Positions 47,358 through 56,944 of a stretch of DNA of 64,000 bases are shown piece by piece; positions within the stretch are counted from its first letter, which is position 1; the number at the start of each line of letters is the position of its first letter. The stretch is taken from positions 17,981 to 81,980 of the forward strand of contig NZ_APKE01000023.1 of NCBI RefSeq assembly GCF_009835145.1, read 5' to 3'. Both the position numbers and the translations under genes were made by a program. The notes under the pieces are model-generated. The model worked only from the letters and a program-made list of their open reading frames with translations. It was not told the DNA's origin and did no database searches. This stretch comes from Profundibacterium mesophilum KAUST100406-0324. Lineage in GTDB: Bacteria > Pseudomonadota > Alphaproteobacteria > Rhodobacterales > Rhodobacteraceae.

Positions 47358-47481
47358 GTGATGCTTTCGGAAATGGCGAAGACGCTGCAACGGGCGCAGA
47401 GGGCGTCGAGAATACCAAGGCGCACCGTGCCGGCCCGGCCGGGAGTGCTCTCCAAGCCGTCGCGTCACGCCGGGCAGGGCT

Positions 47482-47946
47482 TCAGAATGCGTCGGGCTGC
47501 GCCTCGCGGGCCATGTGATCGAGGACCGCGTTCACGAAGCGAGCCTCGCGGCCTTCGGGATGGAAGGCCTTCGCCACGTCGACGAATTCGTTGATGACGA
47601 CACGCGGCGGCGCCGACCTGCGCAGCAGCTCCGCCCCCGCGGCCCGGAACAGGGCCCGCAAGGTCGGATCGATCCGGTCGATCGGCCACTTGGCCACGAG
47701 CGCCCGGTCGGTCATCTGGTCGATGCGTCCCTGGAATTCGACCGCCGTTTCGAGAAGGGCCCTGAAAAGGTCGACATTGCCCTCGGCCATCTCCTCGTCG
47801 TCATAGACCGCGCCAAAGCGATGCGTCTCGAACTCGGCGCGAACCTGGTCGATGGTCAGCGCGGAATGCTCCATCTGGAAGAGCGCCTGAACCGCGTAGA
47901 GGCGCGATGCCGATTTCATCTGTCGTTTCTGATCGACAGGCTTCAT
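47482..47946 (-). CDS. nusB: transcription antitermination factor NusB
   Basis: A 154-residue all-helical NusB: SASRLYAVQALFQMEHSALT (about 11-30), LFRALLETAVEFQGRIDQMT, and PPRVVINEFVDVAKAFHPEGREARFVNAVLD (the family's C-terminal signature). It binds boxA RNA with S10 and is needed for rRNA antitermination. Its ATG (47946) overlaps the ribH stop by 4 nt, the usual ribH-nusB arrangement. Confidence 0.95.
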   Translation of the reverse strand: MKPVDQKRQMKSASRLYAVQALFQMEHSALTIDQVRAEFETHRFGAVYDDEEMAEGNVDLFRALLETAVEFQGRIDQMTDRALVAKWPIDRIDPTLRALFRAAGAELLRRSAPPRVVINEFVDVAKAFHPEGREARFVNAVLDHMAREAQPDAF

Positions 47947-48464
47947 GACTGTGCGCTCCGCGTTCCGCCCGGCTTGAAGCCGATCCCGCTGGGCGCGCGC
48001 GACCATCTGCGCGACAGGGCGATCAGGTGGAGCGCCGCAGCCGCCGCCCCGCCGCCCTTGTCCTGCTCTCCCGGGGCAGCGCGCACCGCGGCCTGCGCAT
48101 GGGTTTCCACCGTCAGGATACCGTTGCCGATGCAGCAGCCGTCCAGCCCGAGCAGCGTGAGCGCACGGCTGCTGTCATTGCACACCGTCTCGTAATGCGT
48201 CGTCTCGCCCCGGATCACGCAGCCCAGCGCGACATACCCGTCGAAATCGCCGGTGCGCTGCGCGATGCGGATCGCGGTCGGCACCTCGAGCGCGCCGGGC
48301 ACCTCGACCGTCTCATGCGCGCCGCCGGCGCCCTCGATCATCGCCCGCGCGCCCGCCAGGAGATCGTCGGCGATGTCGCGGTAATAGGGCGCCACGACGA
48401 TCAGAAGCCGGGGTGCCTTGTCGAACTCGGGCATTGGCGGGGTGTAATGCGAGGCTCCGGCCAT
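47943..48464 (-). CDS. ribH: 6,7-dimethyl-8-ribityllumazine synthase
   Basis: A 173-residue lumazine synthase. It has LLIVVAPYYRDIADDLLAGA, VPGALEVPTAIR, the catalytic His90 in LGCVIRGETTHYETVC and ITVETHAQA-type C-terminal contacts (GILTVETHAQAAVRA). It condenses the ribityl-pyrimidine with DHBP. It directly follows ribB and overlaps nusB. Its C-terminal tail is basic and slightly longer than usual. Confidence 0.95.
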   Translation of the reverse strand: MAGASHYTPPMPEFDKAPRLLIVVAPYYRDIADDLLAGARAMIEGAGGAHETVEVPGALEVPTAIRIAQRTGDFDGYVALGCVIRGETTHYETVCNDSSRALTLLGLDGCCIGNGILTVETHAQAAVRAAPGEQDKGGGAAAAALHLIALSRRWSRAPSGIGFKPGGTRSAQS

Positions 48465-49576
48465 CAGCCGATCTCCGATATCTTGCGGGTGCCGGCGATC
48501 TCGAGCCCGTAAGCCTCGAGCCCGACCACCTTGGGTTTTGGCGAATTGGTGAGAAGGATCATCTTCGACAGCCCGAGGCTGGAGAGGATCTGTGCGCCGA
48601 GCCCGTATTGGCGCAGCGTCTGGGGCGAGGCCTCGTGACCGTCATCGAGCTTCATATGCAGATCACGCAGCAGCACGAGCGCGCCGCGGCCCTCCTGCGC
48701 GATCAGCGTCATCGCATCGCCGAACTCCGCCGCGCGGCCCTTGCCGCCCGTACCCACCACGTCGAGCATGGGGTCCATCGCGTGCATGCGCACCAGCACC
48801 GGATCGTCACCGGTGATGTCGCCCTTGATCAGCGCGATATGCTCGGCGCCCTGCGTCTCGTCGGTATAGACGCGCATCGTCCACTCGCCGCCGAATTCGC
48901 TCTGGATGACCTGCTCGCTCTTCTTGCCGACGAGGTTGTCGTGCCGGCGGCGATAGGCGATGAGATCGCTGATCGTCCCGATCTTGAGGTTGTGACGCTG
49001 CGCGAAGCTCACGAGGTCGGGAAGGCGCGCCATCGTGCCGTCCTCGTTCATGATCTCGCAGATCACGCCCGACGGGTTGAGCCCGGCAAGGCGGGAGATG
49101 TCCACGGCCGCCTCCGTATGACCCGCGCGCACCAGCACCCCGCCATCGCGGGCGCGCAGCGGAAAGACATGGCCCGGCGTCGCGATATCGGCGGCGGTCT
49201 TGCCCGCATCGATAGCCACGGCCACGGTTCGGGCACGGTCATGGGCGGAAATGCCGGTGCTCACGCCCTCCCGCGCCTCGATCGAGATGGTGAAGGCCGT
49301 CTCGTGGCGCGAGGAATTGTAGGATGCCATCAATGGCAGGCCGAGCGCGTCGACCCGCGCTCCCGTGAGGCTGAGACAGATCAGGCCGCGGCCGTGCATC
49401 GCCATGAAGTTGATCGCGTCGGGCGTGGCCATCTGCGCGGGAATGACGAGATCGCCCTCGTTCTCGCGATCCTCGTGATCGACGAGGATGAACATGCGCC
49501 CGTTGCGGGCATCCTCGATGATCTCCTCGATCTGGGAGACGGCATCGTGGTATTCTGACAGGACGGGCTGAGACAT
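48464..49576 (-). CDS. ribB: 3,4-dihydroxy-2-butanone 4-phosphate synthase with degenerate GTP cyclohydrolase II domain (RibBX type)
   Basis: A 370-residue protein. Residues 1-205 are a full RibB domain (LVDHEDRENEGDLVIPAQ; FMAMHGRGLICLSLTGA; GHTEAAVDISRLAGL). The C-terminal part resembles GTP cyclohydrolase II but lacks its zinc-binding cysteines: where RibA has a SECLTGD-type and CDCG-type motif, this reads MDPMLDVVGTGGKGRAAEF. So it makes DHBP but probably not the pyrimidine, as in alphaproteobacterial RibBX fusions. A separate RibA must exist elsewhere. ATG 49576 begins MSQPVLSEYHD. Confidence 0.92.
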   Translation of the reverse strand: MSQPVLSEYHDAVSQIEEIIEDARNGRMFILVDHEDRENEGDLVIPAQMATPDAINFMAMHGRGLICLSLTGARVDALGLPLMASYNSSRHETAFTISIEAREGVSTGISAHDRARTVAVAIDAGKTAADIATPGHVFPLRARDGGVLVRAGHTEAAVDISRLAGLNPSGVICEIMNEDGTMARLPDLVSFAQRHNLKIGTISDLIAYRRRHDNLVGKKSEQVIQSEFGGEWTMRVYTDETQGAEHIALIKGDITGDDPVLVRMHAMDPMLDVVGTGGKGRAAEFGDAMTLIAQEGRGALVLLRDLHMKLDDGHEASPQTLRQYGLGAQILSSLGLSKMILLTNSPKPKVVGLEAYGLEIAGTRKISEIG

Positions 49577-49688
49577 GGCGGCTCGCTTTTCGGCAGGCGG
49601 ATCGGCGTTGCGGGGGCAATAGCGCAGCGGACCGCGCTTGGCCAGCCTTCCGCCGCGCATGACCGCCTTGCGCGGGCCGCCCAGCAGG

Positions 49689-50291
49689 TCAGTCCCAGTT
49701 GCGCAGCCGCTCTACATAGCGCGCCATAGTGTCGATCTCGAGGTTGACCGGATCGCCCACGGCCGCGTCGCCCCAGGTGGTCGCCGTTTTGGTATGGGGG
49801 ATGAAGTTGATCCCGAACCGGGCGCCCTCGACCTCGTTGACCGTCAGCGATGCGCCGTTCAGCGCGACCGACCCCTTGGGCGCGATGAACCGCGCCAGCT
49901 CCGACGGCGCCTCGAGGGTGACGCGGGTACTGTCGCCCTCTTCGCGCATTTGCGTGATCCTGGCCACCCCGTCGACATGCCCCGACACAATATGCCCCCC
50001 GAGCTCGTCGCCGACCCTGAGCGCCCGCTCGAGGTTGATCCTGCGCCCCGGCGGCCAGCCGCGCTCGGCGATGTTGGTCTTGGAGAGCGTCTCCGCCGAT
50101 ATCTCGACATCGAACCAGGGGCGCGGCTCCTTACCGGTGGAGATCACCGTGAGGCACACACCGTCGCAGGCGATCGAGGCACCGATGGCGATCCCGTCGA
50201 GCGCGTAATTCGTGGCAATGCGCGCGCGCAGGTCGCCGCGGCGTTCGGTTTCGAGGATCTCTCCGATATCGGTGATGATGCCGGTGAACAT
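49689..50291 (-). CDS. ribE: riboflavin synthase alpha chain
   Basis: A 200-residue riboflavin synthase with two lumazine-binding repeats: MFTGIITDIGEILETE plus DGVCLTVIS in the first and GGHIVSGHVDGVARI plus NGASLTVNEVEGARF in the second. It dismutates two lumazines to riboflavin. It stands 112 nt before ribB on the same strand. Its usual upstream neighbour ribD is 4.9 kb away because the capsule genes lie between them. Confidence 0.96.
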   Translation of the reverse strand: MFTGIITDIGEILETERRGDLRARIATNYALDGIAIGASIACDGVCLTVISTGKEPRPWFDVEISAETLSKTNIAERGWPPGRRINLERALRVGDELGGHIVSGHVDGVARITQMREEGDSTRVTLEAPSELARFIAPKGSVALNGASLTVNEVEGARFGINFIPHTKTATTWGDAAVGDPVNLEIDTMARYVERLRNWD

Positions 50292-50520
50292 GGGGGGCGC
50301 TCCTCCGCGTTGCTTCAGGCTCCGATCTATGCCCCCTGCGCCGCGGGGGGGCAAGCCTGCACCAGCGCGGCGGCATCTTGGCCCGGAGGGCCGACCGCCC
50401 CTTGCCCGGCGCCTACCGTTCGGGGCATCCTGCGGGGCGGCACCGTGGCGGCGCGGCGCAGGATGCCGTGGGGCAGACCGGGAAAGCTTTCGGCGAAATG
50501 ATGGCAAGGCGGGAGGACGA

Positions 50521-51813
50521 ATGGCGACGATCACCGGCACCGGCCGCAGATTCCTGTTCCTGCAAGGCCCCCATGGACCGTTCTTCGCGGGGCTGGGCGC
50601 GATGCTGCGCATGGCGGGGGCGGAGGTGCTCCGGGTCGGCTTCAACCGCGGCGATGCCGCCTTCTGGCCTGACAAGGCCCGCTATGTCGCCTTCACCGAT
50701 GCGCCCGAGGCCTGGCCAGGCACCCTTGCCGGCTTGCTCGAGAAACACCGGATCACCGATATCGTGCTCTATGGCGACACCCGCCCCACACATGCCGAGG
50801 CCGTCCGGCAGGCCCGCGGCCGCGGGGCGACCGTGCATGTCTTCGAGGAAGGGTACCTGCGCCCCTACTGGGTGAGCTACGAGCGCGGCGGGGCGAACGG
50901 CCATTCGCGGCTGATGCGCACCGCCGTCGCCGAGATGCAGGCCGCCCTTGCCGATAGCGAGCTGGAGCAGAGCGAGGCCCCGGCGCATTGGGGAGACATG
51001 CGGAACCATGTTTTCTACGGGGCGCTCTACCATGCCTTCGTGCTCTTCGGGAACGCGCGCTACAAGGGTTTCGCGCCGCATCGCGGCATCAGCGTGGCCC
51101 AGGAGTTCAGGCTCTATCTGCGGCGCCTGATGCTGATGCCCTTCCTCGCCGCCGATCGCCTGATCGCGACCCGTGCCGTTCGGCGCGGCGGCTTTCCCTA
51201 TCACCTGGCCCTGCTGCAGCTCGACCATGACAGCAGCTTTCGCGACCATTCCCCCTTCACGCGGATGGACGATTTCCTGCAGACCGTCATCGCCGGCTTC
51301 GCCGATGGCGCGCCGGGTCATCATCATCTCGTGTTCAAGGCCCATCCGCTCGAGGACGGCCGCTCGGACCAGCGCGGCGCCGTGCGCCGCCTCGCCGCGC
51401 GCCACGGCGTGAGCGCACGGGTTCACTACATCCGTGGCGGCAAGCTCGCCGCCCTTCTCGATCACGCCAGAAGCGCGGTCACCGTCAACTCGACCGCCGC
51501 GCAGCAGGCGCTCTGGCGGGGCCTGCCGCTCAAGGCCTTCGGCGAGGCGGTCTACAACAAGCCCGAATTCGCATCCACGCAGCCGATCGCCGAGTTCTTC
51601 GCCGCTCCCACCCGCCCGGACGCGCGGGCCTATCGCGACTACAGGCATTACCTTCTCGAAACATCGCAGATCGCCGGCGGCTTCTACTCGGCAAGCGGCC
51701 GCCGGCAACTGCTCAGGCAGGTCGTCGACCTGCTGCTCGCGGCCGAAGATCCCTATACGCAACTTTCGCAAGGCACAGCGTCCCCCCGGCAACAGTTGCG
51801 CGCGGCCATCTGA
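50521..51813 (+). CDS. kpsS: KpsS-like capsule polysaccharide Kdo transferase
   Basis: A 430-residue protein of the KpsS/KpsC family. It starts with RRFLFLQGPHGPFFAGLGAML (a Rossmann-like nucleotide-sugar fold), has VFEEGYLRPYWVSYERGG, and the C-terminal HHLVFKAHPLEDG and SAVTVNSTAAQQALWRGLP signatures. These enzymes add the poly-Kdo linker that joins group 2-type capsules to lipid. GGGAGGAC lies 3-10 nt before the ATG at 50521. It heads a three-gene plus-strand cluster inserted between ribE and ribD. Confidence 0.88.
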   Translation: MATITGTGRRFLFLQGPHGPFFAGLGAMLRMAGAEVLRVGFNRGDAAFWPDKARYVAFTDAPEAWPGTLAGLLEKHRITDIVLYGDTRPTHAEAVRQARGRGATVHVFEEGYLRPYWVSYERGGANGHSRLMRTAVAEMQAALADSELEQSEAPAHWGDMRNHVFYGALYHAFVLFGNARYKGFAPHRGISVAQEFRLYLRRLMLMPFLAADRLIATRAVRRGGFPYHLALLQLDHDSSFRDHSPFTRMDDFLQTVIAGFADGAPGHHHLVFKAHPLEDGRSDQRGAVRRLAARHGVSARVHYIRGGKLAALLDHARSAVTVNSTAAQQALWRGLPLKAFGEAVYNKPEFASTQPIAEFFAAPTRPDARAYRDYRHYLLETSQIAGGFYSASGRRQLLRQVVDLLLAAEDPYTQLSQGTASPRQQLRAAI

Positions 51814-51907
51814 CAGTGCATCGCATCGCCTAGCTTTTTTGCCACTATCTGGGTAATTTGCCTCTCAAAAGACCGAGGCAGAACAATAAGGTCGAGGAGA
51901 CCGAGCA

Positions 51908-53041
51908 GTGAGAATCAGACAATCGCGCTGGGCCAGATCGCTTGCCCTCGTGGTGCTTCCGGCCATCGTCGCCGGCTGTGCCCTACCGCGCTCCGGCCCC
52001 ACGAAGGCCGAGATCTTCGAAGGCTCCGTTCAGCGCCAGGGCGACGCCTTTGTCGTCTCCGTCAACGAGCGCGTCACCCGCGCCACCGCCGTCGTTCCCG
52101 CCTTGGGCTTTCCCGGCAGCTTCAATGCCGCCGGTCTTGTCGGGTCGGACACGATCCGTCCCGGCGATACGCTCGGGCTGACCATCTACGAGAACGTCGA
52201 GGACGGGCTGCTCACCGATCGCGGCCTGAACTCCACCATCCTCGAGGAAGTGCAGGTCGATGGCGCCGGCTTCATCTTCGTGCCCTATGCCGGGCGGATC
52301 AGGGCGGCGGGCAACTCGCCGGAGGCGATCCGCCGGATCATCACCGGCAAGCTCGACAGCCAGACCCCCGATCCGCAGGTCCAGGTGCGGCGCCTCGCCG
52401 GCAACGGCGCGACCGTCTCGGTGGTCGGCGGCGTCGGCGCGCAGGGCGTCTACCCGATCGAGCGTCCCACCCGCACGCTGTCGGCGATGCTGGCGCGGGC
52501 CGGCGGCATCGCGATCCCGTCCGAAGTGGCGCAGGTGACGTTGATCCGGGGCCGCGAGACGGGGCGGATCTGGTTCGAGGACCTCTACCAGGATCCCACG
52601 GTCGACATCGCGTTGCGTGACAATGACCGCATCATCATCGAGCAGGACAACCGCTCCTTCACGGCGCTGGGCGCGACCGGCACGCAAAGCCGTGTCGATT
52701 TCGAGGACCGCACGATAAGCGCCATCGAGGCGATCGCCCGCGTCGGCGGCCTCAATCCCGCGCTTGCCGATCCCACCGGCGTCTTCGTCTTCCGCAACGA
52801 GCCCGAGGAGATCGCCGAGCAGGTGCTCGCGCGCGACGATCTGAACGGCACGCAGCGGATGGTCTACGTGCTCGACCTGACGGCGCCGACCGGCATGTTC
52901 GAGGCACGCGACTTCCTGATCCGCGACGGCGATACCGTCTACGTGACCGAGGCGCCCTACGTGACCTGGACCAAGACGGTCAGCGCGCTGAGCGGGACCG
53001 TGAATTCCGCCGACAGCTTCGCCTCCTTCGGCGCCAACTGA
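51908..53041 (+). CDS. outer-membrane polysaccharide export lipoprotein (Wza/KpsD-type)
   Basis: A 377-residue lipoprotein: signal peptide and lipobox (ALVVLPAIVAGC, lipidated Cys24), then a polysaccharide-export (PES) domain with IRPGDTLGLTIYENVEDGLL and VQVDGAGFIFVPYAGRIRAAG, two SLBB-type beta-grasp repeats (VSVVGGVGAQGVYPIERPTR; AIEAIARVGGLNPALA) and an amphipathic C-terminus. It forms the outer-membrane part of the capsule exporter. It starts at GTG 51908 with GAGGAG upstream. It lies between kpsS and kpsC; the ABC transporter pair is not in the window. Confidence 0.9.
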   Translation: MRIRQSRWARSLALVVLPAIVAGCALPRSGPTKAEIFEGSVQRQGDAFVVSVNERVTRATAVVPALGFPGSFNAAGLVGSDTIRPGDTLGLTIYENVEDGLLTDRGLNSTILEEVQVDGAGFIFVPYAGRIRAAGNSPEAIRRIITGKLDSQTPDPQVQVRRLAGNGATVSVVGGVGAQGVYPIERPTRTLSAMLARAGGIAIPSEVAQVTLIRGRETGRIWFEDLYQDPTVDIALRDNDRIIIEQDNRSFTALGATGTQSRVDFEDRTISAIEAIARVGGLNPALADPTGVFVFRNEPEEIAEQVLARDDLNGTQRMVYVLDLTAPTGMFEARDFLIRDGDTVYVTEAPYVTWTKTVSALSGTVNSADSFASFGAN

Positions 53042-55176
53042 CCCGGGCTGCGGGCAGCGGGCGGCCTCCTGCCGGCCAGGGCGCGGCGGAGCCGTCCGGG
53101 CCGCACCCGCTGCATGTCTTCGGGGGCGGCTTCCTGCTCGGACGCCGGCGGCGTATCCTCGAACTGCTGGGCTGGCGCATTGCCCTGGGGCTGCCGCGCG
53201 CGGAGGGGCATGTCGCGGTCTGGGGCCGGGCGGGCGCCGCGCATCGCGGCGAGGCCGTGGCGGCGCGGCGCGGCGCGCATATCCTGCGCCTCGAGGATCC
53301 CTTCCTGCGCTCCTTGCATCCCGGACGTGCCGGCGAGCCGCCGATGGGGCTGCTGATCGACAGGCGCGGCGCCTATTTCGACAGTGCCGCCCCGTCCGAT
53401 CTGGAACATCTCCTTGCCGGCCATCCGCTCGACGATACCGCCCTTCTCGACCGCGCCCGCGCCGGGATACAGCGCATGCAGGCGCTGCACCTGAGCAAGT
53501 ATTGCGCTGTCGATCCCGCGGCCCCCCTGCCGGAGCCAGGCTATGTCCTCGTGGTGGACCAGACGCGCGGCGATGCCTCCATCGAGCATGGCGCCGGCTC
53601 CGCCGCGCTCTTTGCCGAGATGCTGGCCTTCGCGCGGATCGAGAATCCCGGCGCCCGGATCGTCATCAAGACCCATCCCGAAACGGCACAAGGCTACCGC
53701 GCCGGACATTACGGGCCATCCGATCTGGACGCGCGCACCCAGCTTCTCGATACGCCCGTGAGCCCCTGGACGATGCTCGAGGGGGCGGTCGGGGTCTATG
53801 CCGTCACCTCGCAGCTGGGCTTCGAGGCGATCCTCGCGGGACATCGCCCGCGCATCTTCGGGCAGCCCTTCTACGGCGGCTGGGGGCTCACGCAGGACGA
53901 GAGCCCCGTCCCGCGCCGCAGCCGGCGCCTGACGCGCGCGCAGCTCTTCGCCGGCGCGATGATCCTCTACCCCGTCTGGTACGACCCCTGGCGTGACCGC
54001 ATCGGCCGCTTCGAGGATGCCATGGAGGCGCTCGGCGCGCAGGCCCGGACCTGGCGCGAGGATCGCGGCGGCTATGTCGCCGCCGGCATGCGGCTGTGGA
54101 AACGCCCGGTGATCCGCACGATGTTCGGGGGCCATGGCCGCCTGAGCTTCGGCGATCCGCCGGAGCGCGCGGCGCGGCGCGCGGCCGCCACCGGAAGGTC
54201 CCTCCTGGTCTGGGCGGGGCGCATGGGGAACGCGGAGGCACCGCCCCCGGGGAGCCTCGCCTCGGCACCGGTGATCCGCGTCGAGGACGGCTTCCTGCGC
54301 TCGCGCGGTCTCGGGGCAGCGCTCGTGCCGCCGCTCTCGCTGGTGCGCGACGATCTGGGCATCTATTACGATCCGGCGCGGCCAAGCCGGCTGGAGCGGC
54401 TGATCGGCGCCGCTGCCAATCTTCCCGGTCACGCCGAAGAGCGTGCCGCAAGGCTCAGGCGGGCGCTGGTTGCGCATGGCTTGTCGAAATACAATCTCGG
54501 CGGCTCGGATGCCGCCGATGCGCTCGCGGCCCTGCCCCCCGGCCGCCGGCGCATCCTCGTGGCCGGACAGGTGGAAGACGATGCCTCGATCCTTTGCGGC
54601 GCGCCCGGTTGCGGCGGCAATCGCGGCCTGCTTGCGCAATGCCGCGCCGCGCGCCCGGATGCAGCGATCCTCTACAAACCCCATCCCGATGTCGAAGCGG
54701 GGTTGCGGCGCGGCGCCGTGGAACCCGCGATGCTGGCCGGCCTTGCCGATGCAAACGCGCCCGAAGCCGATCCGGTGGCCCTCTTGGACCATGTCGAGGA
54801 GCTCTGGACGATGACCTCCCTCGTCGGCTTCGAGGCGCTGCTGCGCGGTCTCCCCGTGGTTTGCACCGGCATGCCCTTTTATGCGGGATGGGGCCTGACG
54901 CATGATGTCGGGCCGCCCGATGGGGCGGGCGGGACTGCGCATGCCGTCCGGACCGCCGCCCGCCGCACCGCACGTCCCAGCCTCGATCAGCTCGTGCACG
55001 CGGTTCTCATCGACTACCCGCGCTACCGCGATCCGGTCTCGGGCCTGCCCTGCACCCCGGAGGTGATCGTCGAGCGGCTTGCGGAGGGCAAGCTGCATGG
55101 CCGTGGCCCGTTCTTGCGCAGCCTTTCGAAGCTGCAGGGCCTGCTCGCGACCGCCGGGCTGCGATCTGCGCGCTGA
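53038..55176 (+). CDS. kpsC: KpsC-like capsule polysaccharide Kdo transferase (start unresolved)
   Basis: Two KpsC/KpsS-type domains in tandem. The first has RLEDPFLRSLHPG, IKTHPE and TSQLGFEAILAGHRP; the second RVEDGFLRSRGLG, YKPHPD and TSLVGFEALLRGLPV, both with PFY.GWGLT. It makes the alternating beta-Kdo linker of capsule glycolipids. Homology begins at HPLHVFGGGFLLGRRRRILE (about 53101), but no ATG, GTG or TTG is in frame there. A CTG at 53038 overlaps the upstream TGA and would give about 712 residues; a CTG at 53110 is another choice. A GTG at 53257 cuts off conserved residues. I give the CTG 53038 start as a coupling-based guess. Confidence 0.75.
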   Translation: MTRAAGSGRPPAGQGAAEPSGPHPLHVFGGGFLLGRRRRILELLGWRIALGLPRAEGHVAVWGRAGAAHRGEAVAARRGAHILRLEDPFLRSLHPGRAGEPPMGLLIDRRGAYFDSAAPSDLEHLLAGHPLDDTALLDRARAGIQRMQALHLSKYCAVDPAAPLPEPGYVLVVDQTRGDASIEHGAGSAALFAEMLAFARIENPGARIVIKTHPETAQGYRAGHYGPSDLDARTQLLDTPVSPWTMLEGAVGVYAVTSQLGFEAILAGHRPRIFGQPFYGGWGLTQDESPVPRRSRRLTRAQLFAGAMILYPVWYDPWRDRIGRFEDAMEALGAQARTWREDRGGYVAAGMRLWKRPVIRTMFGGHGRLSFGDPPERAARRAAATGRSLLVWAGRMGNAEAPPPGSLASAPVIRVEDGFLRSRGLGAALVPPLSLVRDDLGIYYDPARPSRLERLIGAAANLPGHAEERAARLRRALVAHGLSKYNLGGSDAADALAALPPGRRRILVAGQVEDDASILCGAPGCGGNRGLLAQCRAARPDAAILYKPHPDVEAGLRRGAVEPAMLAGLADANAPEADPVALLDHVEELWTMTSLVGFEALLRGLPVVCTGMPFYAGWGLTHDVGPPDGAGGTAHAVRTAARRTARPSLDQLVHAVLIDYPRYRDPVSGLPCTPEVIVERLAEGKLHGRGPFLRSLSKLQGLLATAGLRSAR

Positions 55177-55215
55177 CTGCTTGCGATAAGACGCTGACGG
55201 ACCGCGAAAGACTGG

Positions 55216-56331
55216 TCAGCCGGGCGCGCGGTCCCACTGCGCAAGGACATCCTCGCCGCAACGCTCGACATGCGCCAGCACGAAGCCCGGCGCCGCCCCG
55301 AGATCGCCCAGCCCCATGGGCCCGATCCCCGCACGTCCCTCGGCGCCGATGATCTTGCCGGCGACGAAGCCCGCCATCCGGTCGACACAGCCCGCGCCGA
55401 GCAGCGATGCCGCCAGCTGCCCCCCTCCCTCGCAAAAGACACGCGTGAGCCCCTCCGCCGCAAGGCGGGCCATCATCGCCCCGGGCGCGATCCCCTCCCC
55501 GCCGGACCCCGTCTCGACCTCGAGGCAGCGCGCGCCCGCGACCTCGAGGTCGGTGCGCTGCGTCTCGCTCATCTGCGCGCCATGCAGCACCCAGAGCGGG
55601 CTTTGCCGGGCCGACCGCACCAGACGGCTTTCGGGAGCGATCCCCTTTCGTGCCGCCACGATCCGCAAAGGTTGCCGCACCGCGCCGAAACCGCGCACGT
55701 CGAGCATCGGATCATCCGCACGCACCGTTCCCGCGCCCACCAGCACGCCATCATGCGCAAGACGCATCGCATGGACCCGGCGCCTGGCCTGCGCACCGGT
55801 GATCCAGCGCGACTGGCCCGAAGCGGTGGCGATGCGCCCGTCGAGCGTGCTTGCCAGCTTCAGGGTCACCATCGGGCGCCCTTGCACCACCCGGCACAGG
55901 AACCCCTGCTGCAAACGGGCGGCCTCCTCGGCCATGACACCCTGCAGGACTGCGATCCCGGCCGCCTCCAGCATCGCGTGACCCCGCCCCGCGACCCGGG
56001 GATCCGGATCGCCGAGGGCGCTGACGACACGGACGATGCCGGCCCGCACCAACGCCTCGGCGCAGGGCGGCGTACGCCCGTGATGGGCGCAGGGTTCGAG
56101 GGTGACATAGGCCTCGGCGCCAGCGGCCAGCGGCCCCGCCTGCGCGAGCGCCATCGCCTCGGCATGGGGACGGCCGCCGGGCTGCGTCCATCCCCGCCCC
56201 ACGACGCGCCCGTCTTTCACGATGACGCAGCCGACGGCCGGGTTGGGCCAGACATTGCCGAGCCCGCGCCGCGCGAGGCCAAGCGCGTGGCGCATCATGG
56301 CGCGATCGGACGCGGAGCTCACGCGGCTCAC
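55216..56331 (-). CDS. ribD: bifunctional riboflavin biosynthesis deaminase/reductase RibD
   Basis: A 371-residue RibD. The N-terminal deaminase domain has [10 protein letters not shown] (His56, Glu58) and [12 protein letters not shown] (Cys81, Cys90), the zinc site. The C-terminal reductase domain has [22 protein letters not shown] and [21 protein letters not shown]. It deaminates and then reduces the pyrimidine intermediate. It overlaps the end of nrdR by 4 nt. Downstream it faces the inserted plus-strand kpsC. Confidence 0.95.
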   Translation of the reverse strand: MSRVSSASDRAMMRHALGLARRGLGNVWPNPAVGCVIVKDGRVVGRGWTQPGGRPHAEAMALAQAGPLAAGAEAYVTLEPCAHHGRTPPCAEALVRAGIVRVVSALGDPDPRVAGRGHAMLEAAGIAVLQGVMAEEAARLQQGFLCRVVQGRPMVTLKLASTLDGRIATASGQSRWITGAQARRRVHAMRLAHDGVLVGAGTVRADDPMLDVRGFGAVRQPLRIVAARKGIAPESRLVRSARQSPLWVLHGAQMSETQRTDLEVAGARCLEVETGSGGEGIAPGAMMARLAAEGLTRVFCEGGGQLAASLLGAGCVDRMAGFVAGKIIGAEGRAGIGPMGLGDLGAAPGFVLAHVERCGEDVLAQWDRAPG

Positions 56332-56792
56332 TCCTCGGCGGGCGGCGGGCGCAGCTCGCTGACGAAACGATCGAAATCGTCTGCGGCCTGGAAGTTCTTG
56401 TAGACGCTGGCGAAACGCACATAGGCGACCGTGTCGATCCGCGCGAGGCTCTCCATCACGATCTCGCCGATCGCCTTCGAGGGGATGTCTGTATCGCCGA
56501 GGCTCTCGAGCCGTCTGACGATGCCGGAGATCATCTGGTCGACGCGCTCGGGATCGACGGGGCGCTTCTGCAACGCGATACGGATCGACCGCTCGAGCTT
56601 GTCACGGTCGAAATCCTCGCGCCGTCCGTTGGTCTTGATGACCACGAGATCGCGCAGCTGCACCCGTTCATAGGTGGTGAACCTGCCACCGCAGGCAGGA
56701 CAGAATCGCCTCCGCCGGATCGCGACATGATCCTCCGCAGGCCGGGAATCCTTCACCTGTGTGTCGATGTTTCCGCAAAACGGACAGCGCAT
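56328..56792 (-). CDS. nrdR: transcriptional repressor NrdR
   Basis: A 154-residue NrdR: the N-terminal zinc ribbon MRCPFCGN...CPACGGRF (Cys3, Cys6, Cys31, Cys34), then an ATP-cone ([32 protein letters not shown]). It represses ribonucleotide reductase genes according to ATP/dATP. I use ATG 56792, which starts at the zinc ribbon; GAGGGGGATTTC precedes it. It is coupled to ribD. Confidence 0.96.
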   Translation of the reverse strand: MRCPFCGNIDTQVKDSRPAEDHVAIRRRRFCPACGGRFTTYERVQLRDLVVIKTNGRREDFDRDKLERSIRIALQKRPVDPERVDQMISGIVRRLESLGDTDIPSKAIGEIVMESLARIDTVAYVRFASVYKNFQAADDFDRFVSELRPPPAEE

Positions 56793-56944
56793 GAAATCCC
56801 CCTCGCTGACAGGTCGCCCCCAACACCCACCACTATAGGCTGCCCGCCACAAATTGGGTAGTGTCGTTGATCCGCCGCAAGATACAGCTTTGAACCCGGT
56901 GCGGGTCGGGGGCGTTCATCCTTCAGTCATCAAAAGGAGCGAGC

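Noticed and set aside
50292..50520. FMN riboswitch in front of ribE or ribB
   Set aside because: Neither this spacer nor 49577-49688 shows the conserved RFN core sequences.
53257..55176. GTG at 53257 as start of kpsC
   Set aside because: It would drop about 50 residues (from HVFGGGFLLG on) that match the KpsC family and the N-terminus of the second domain.
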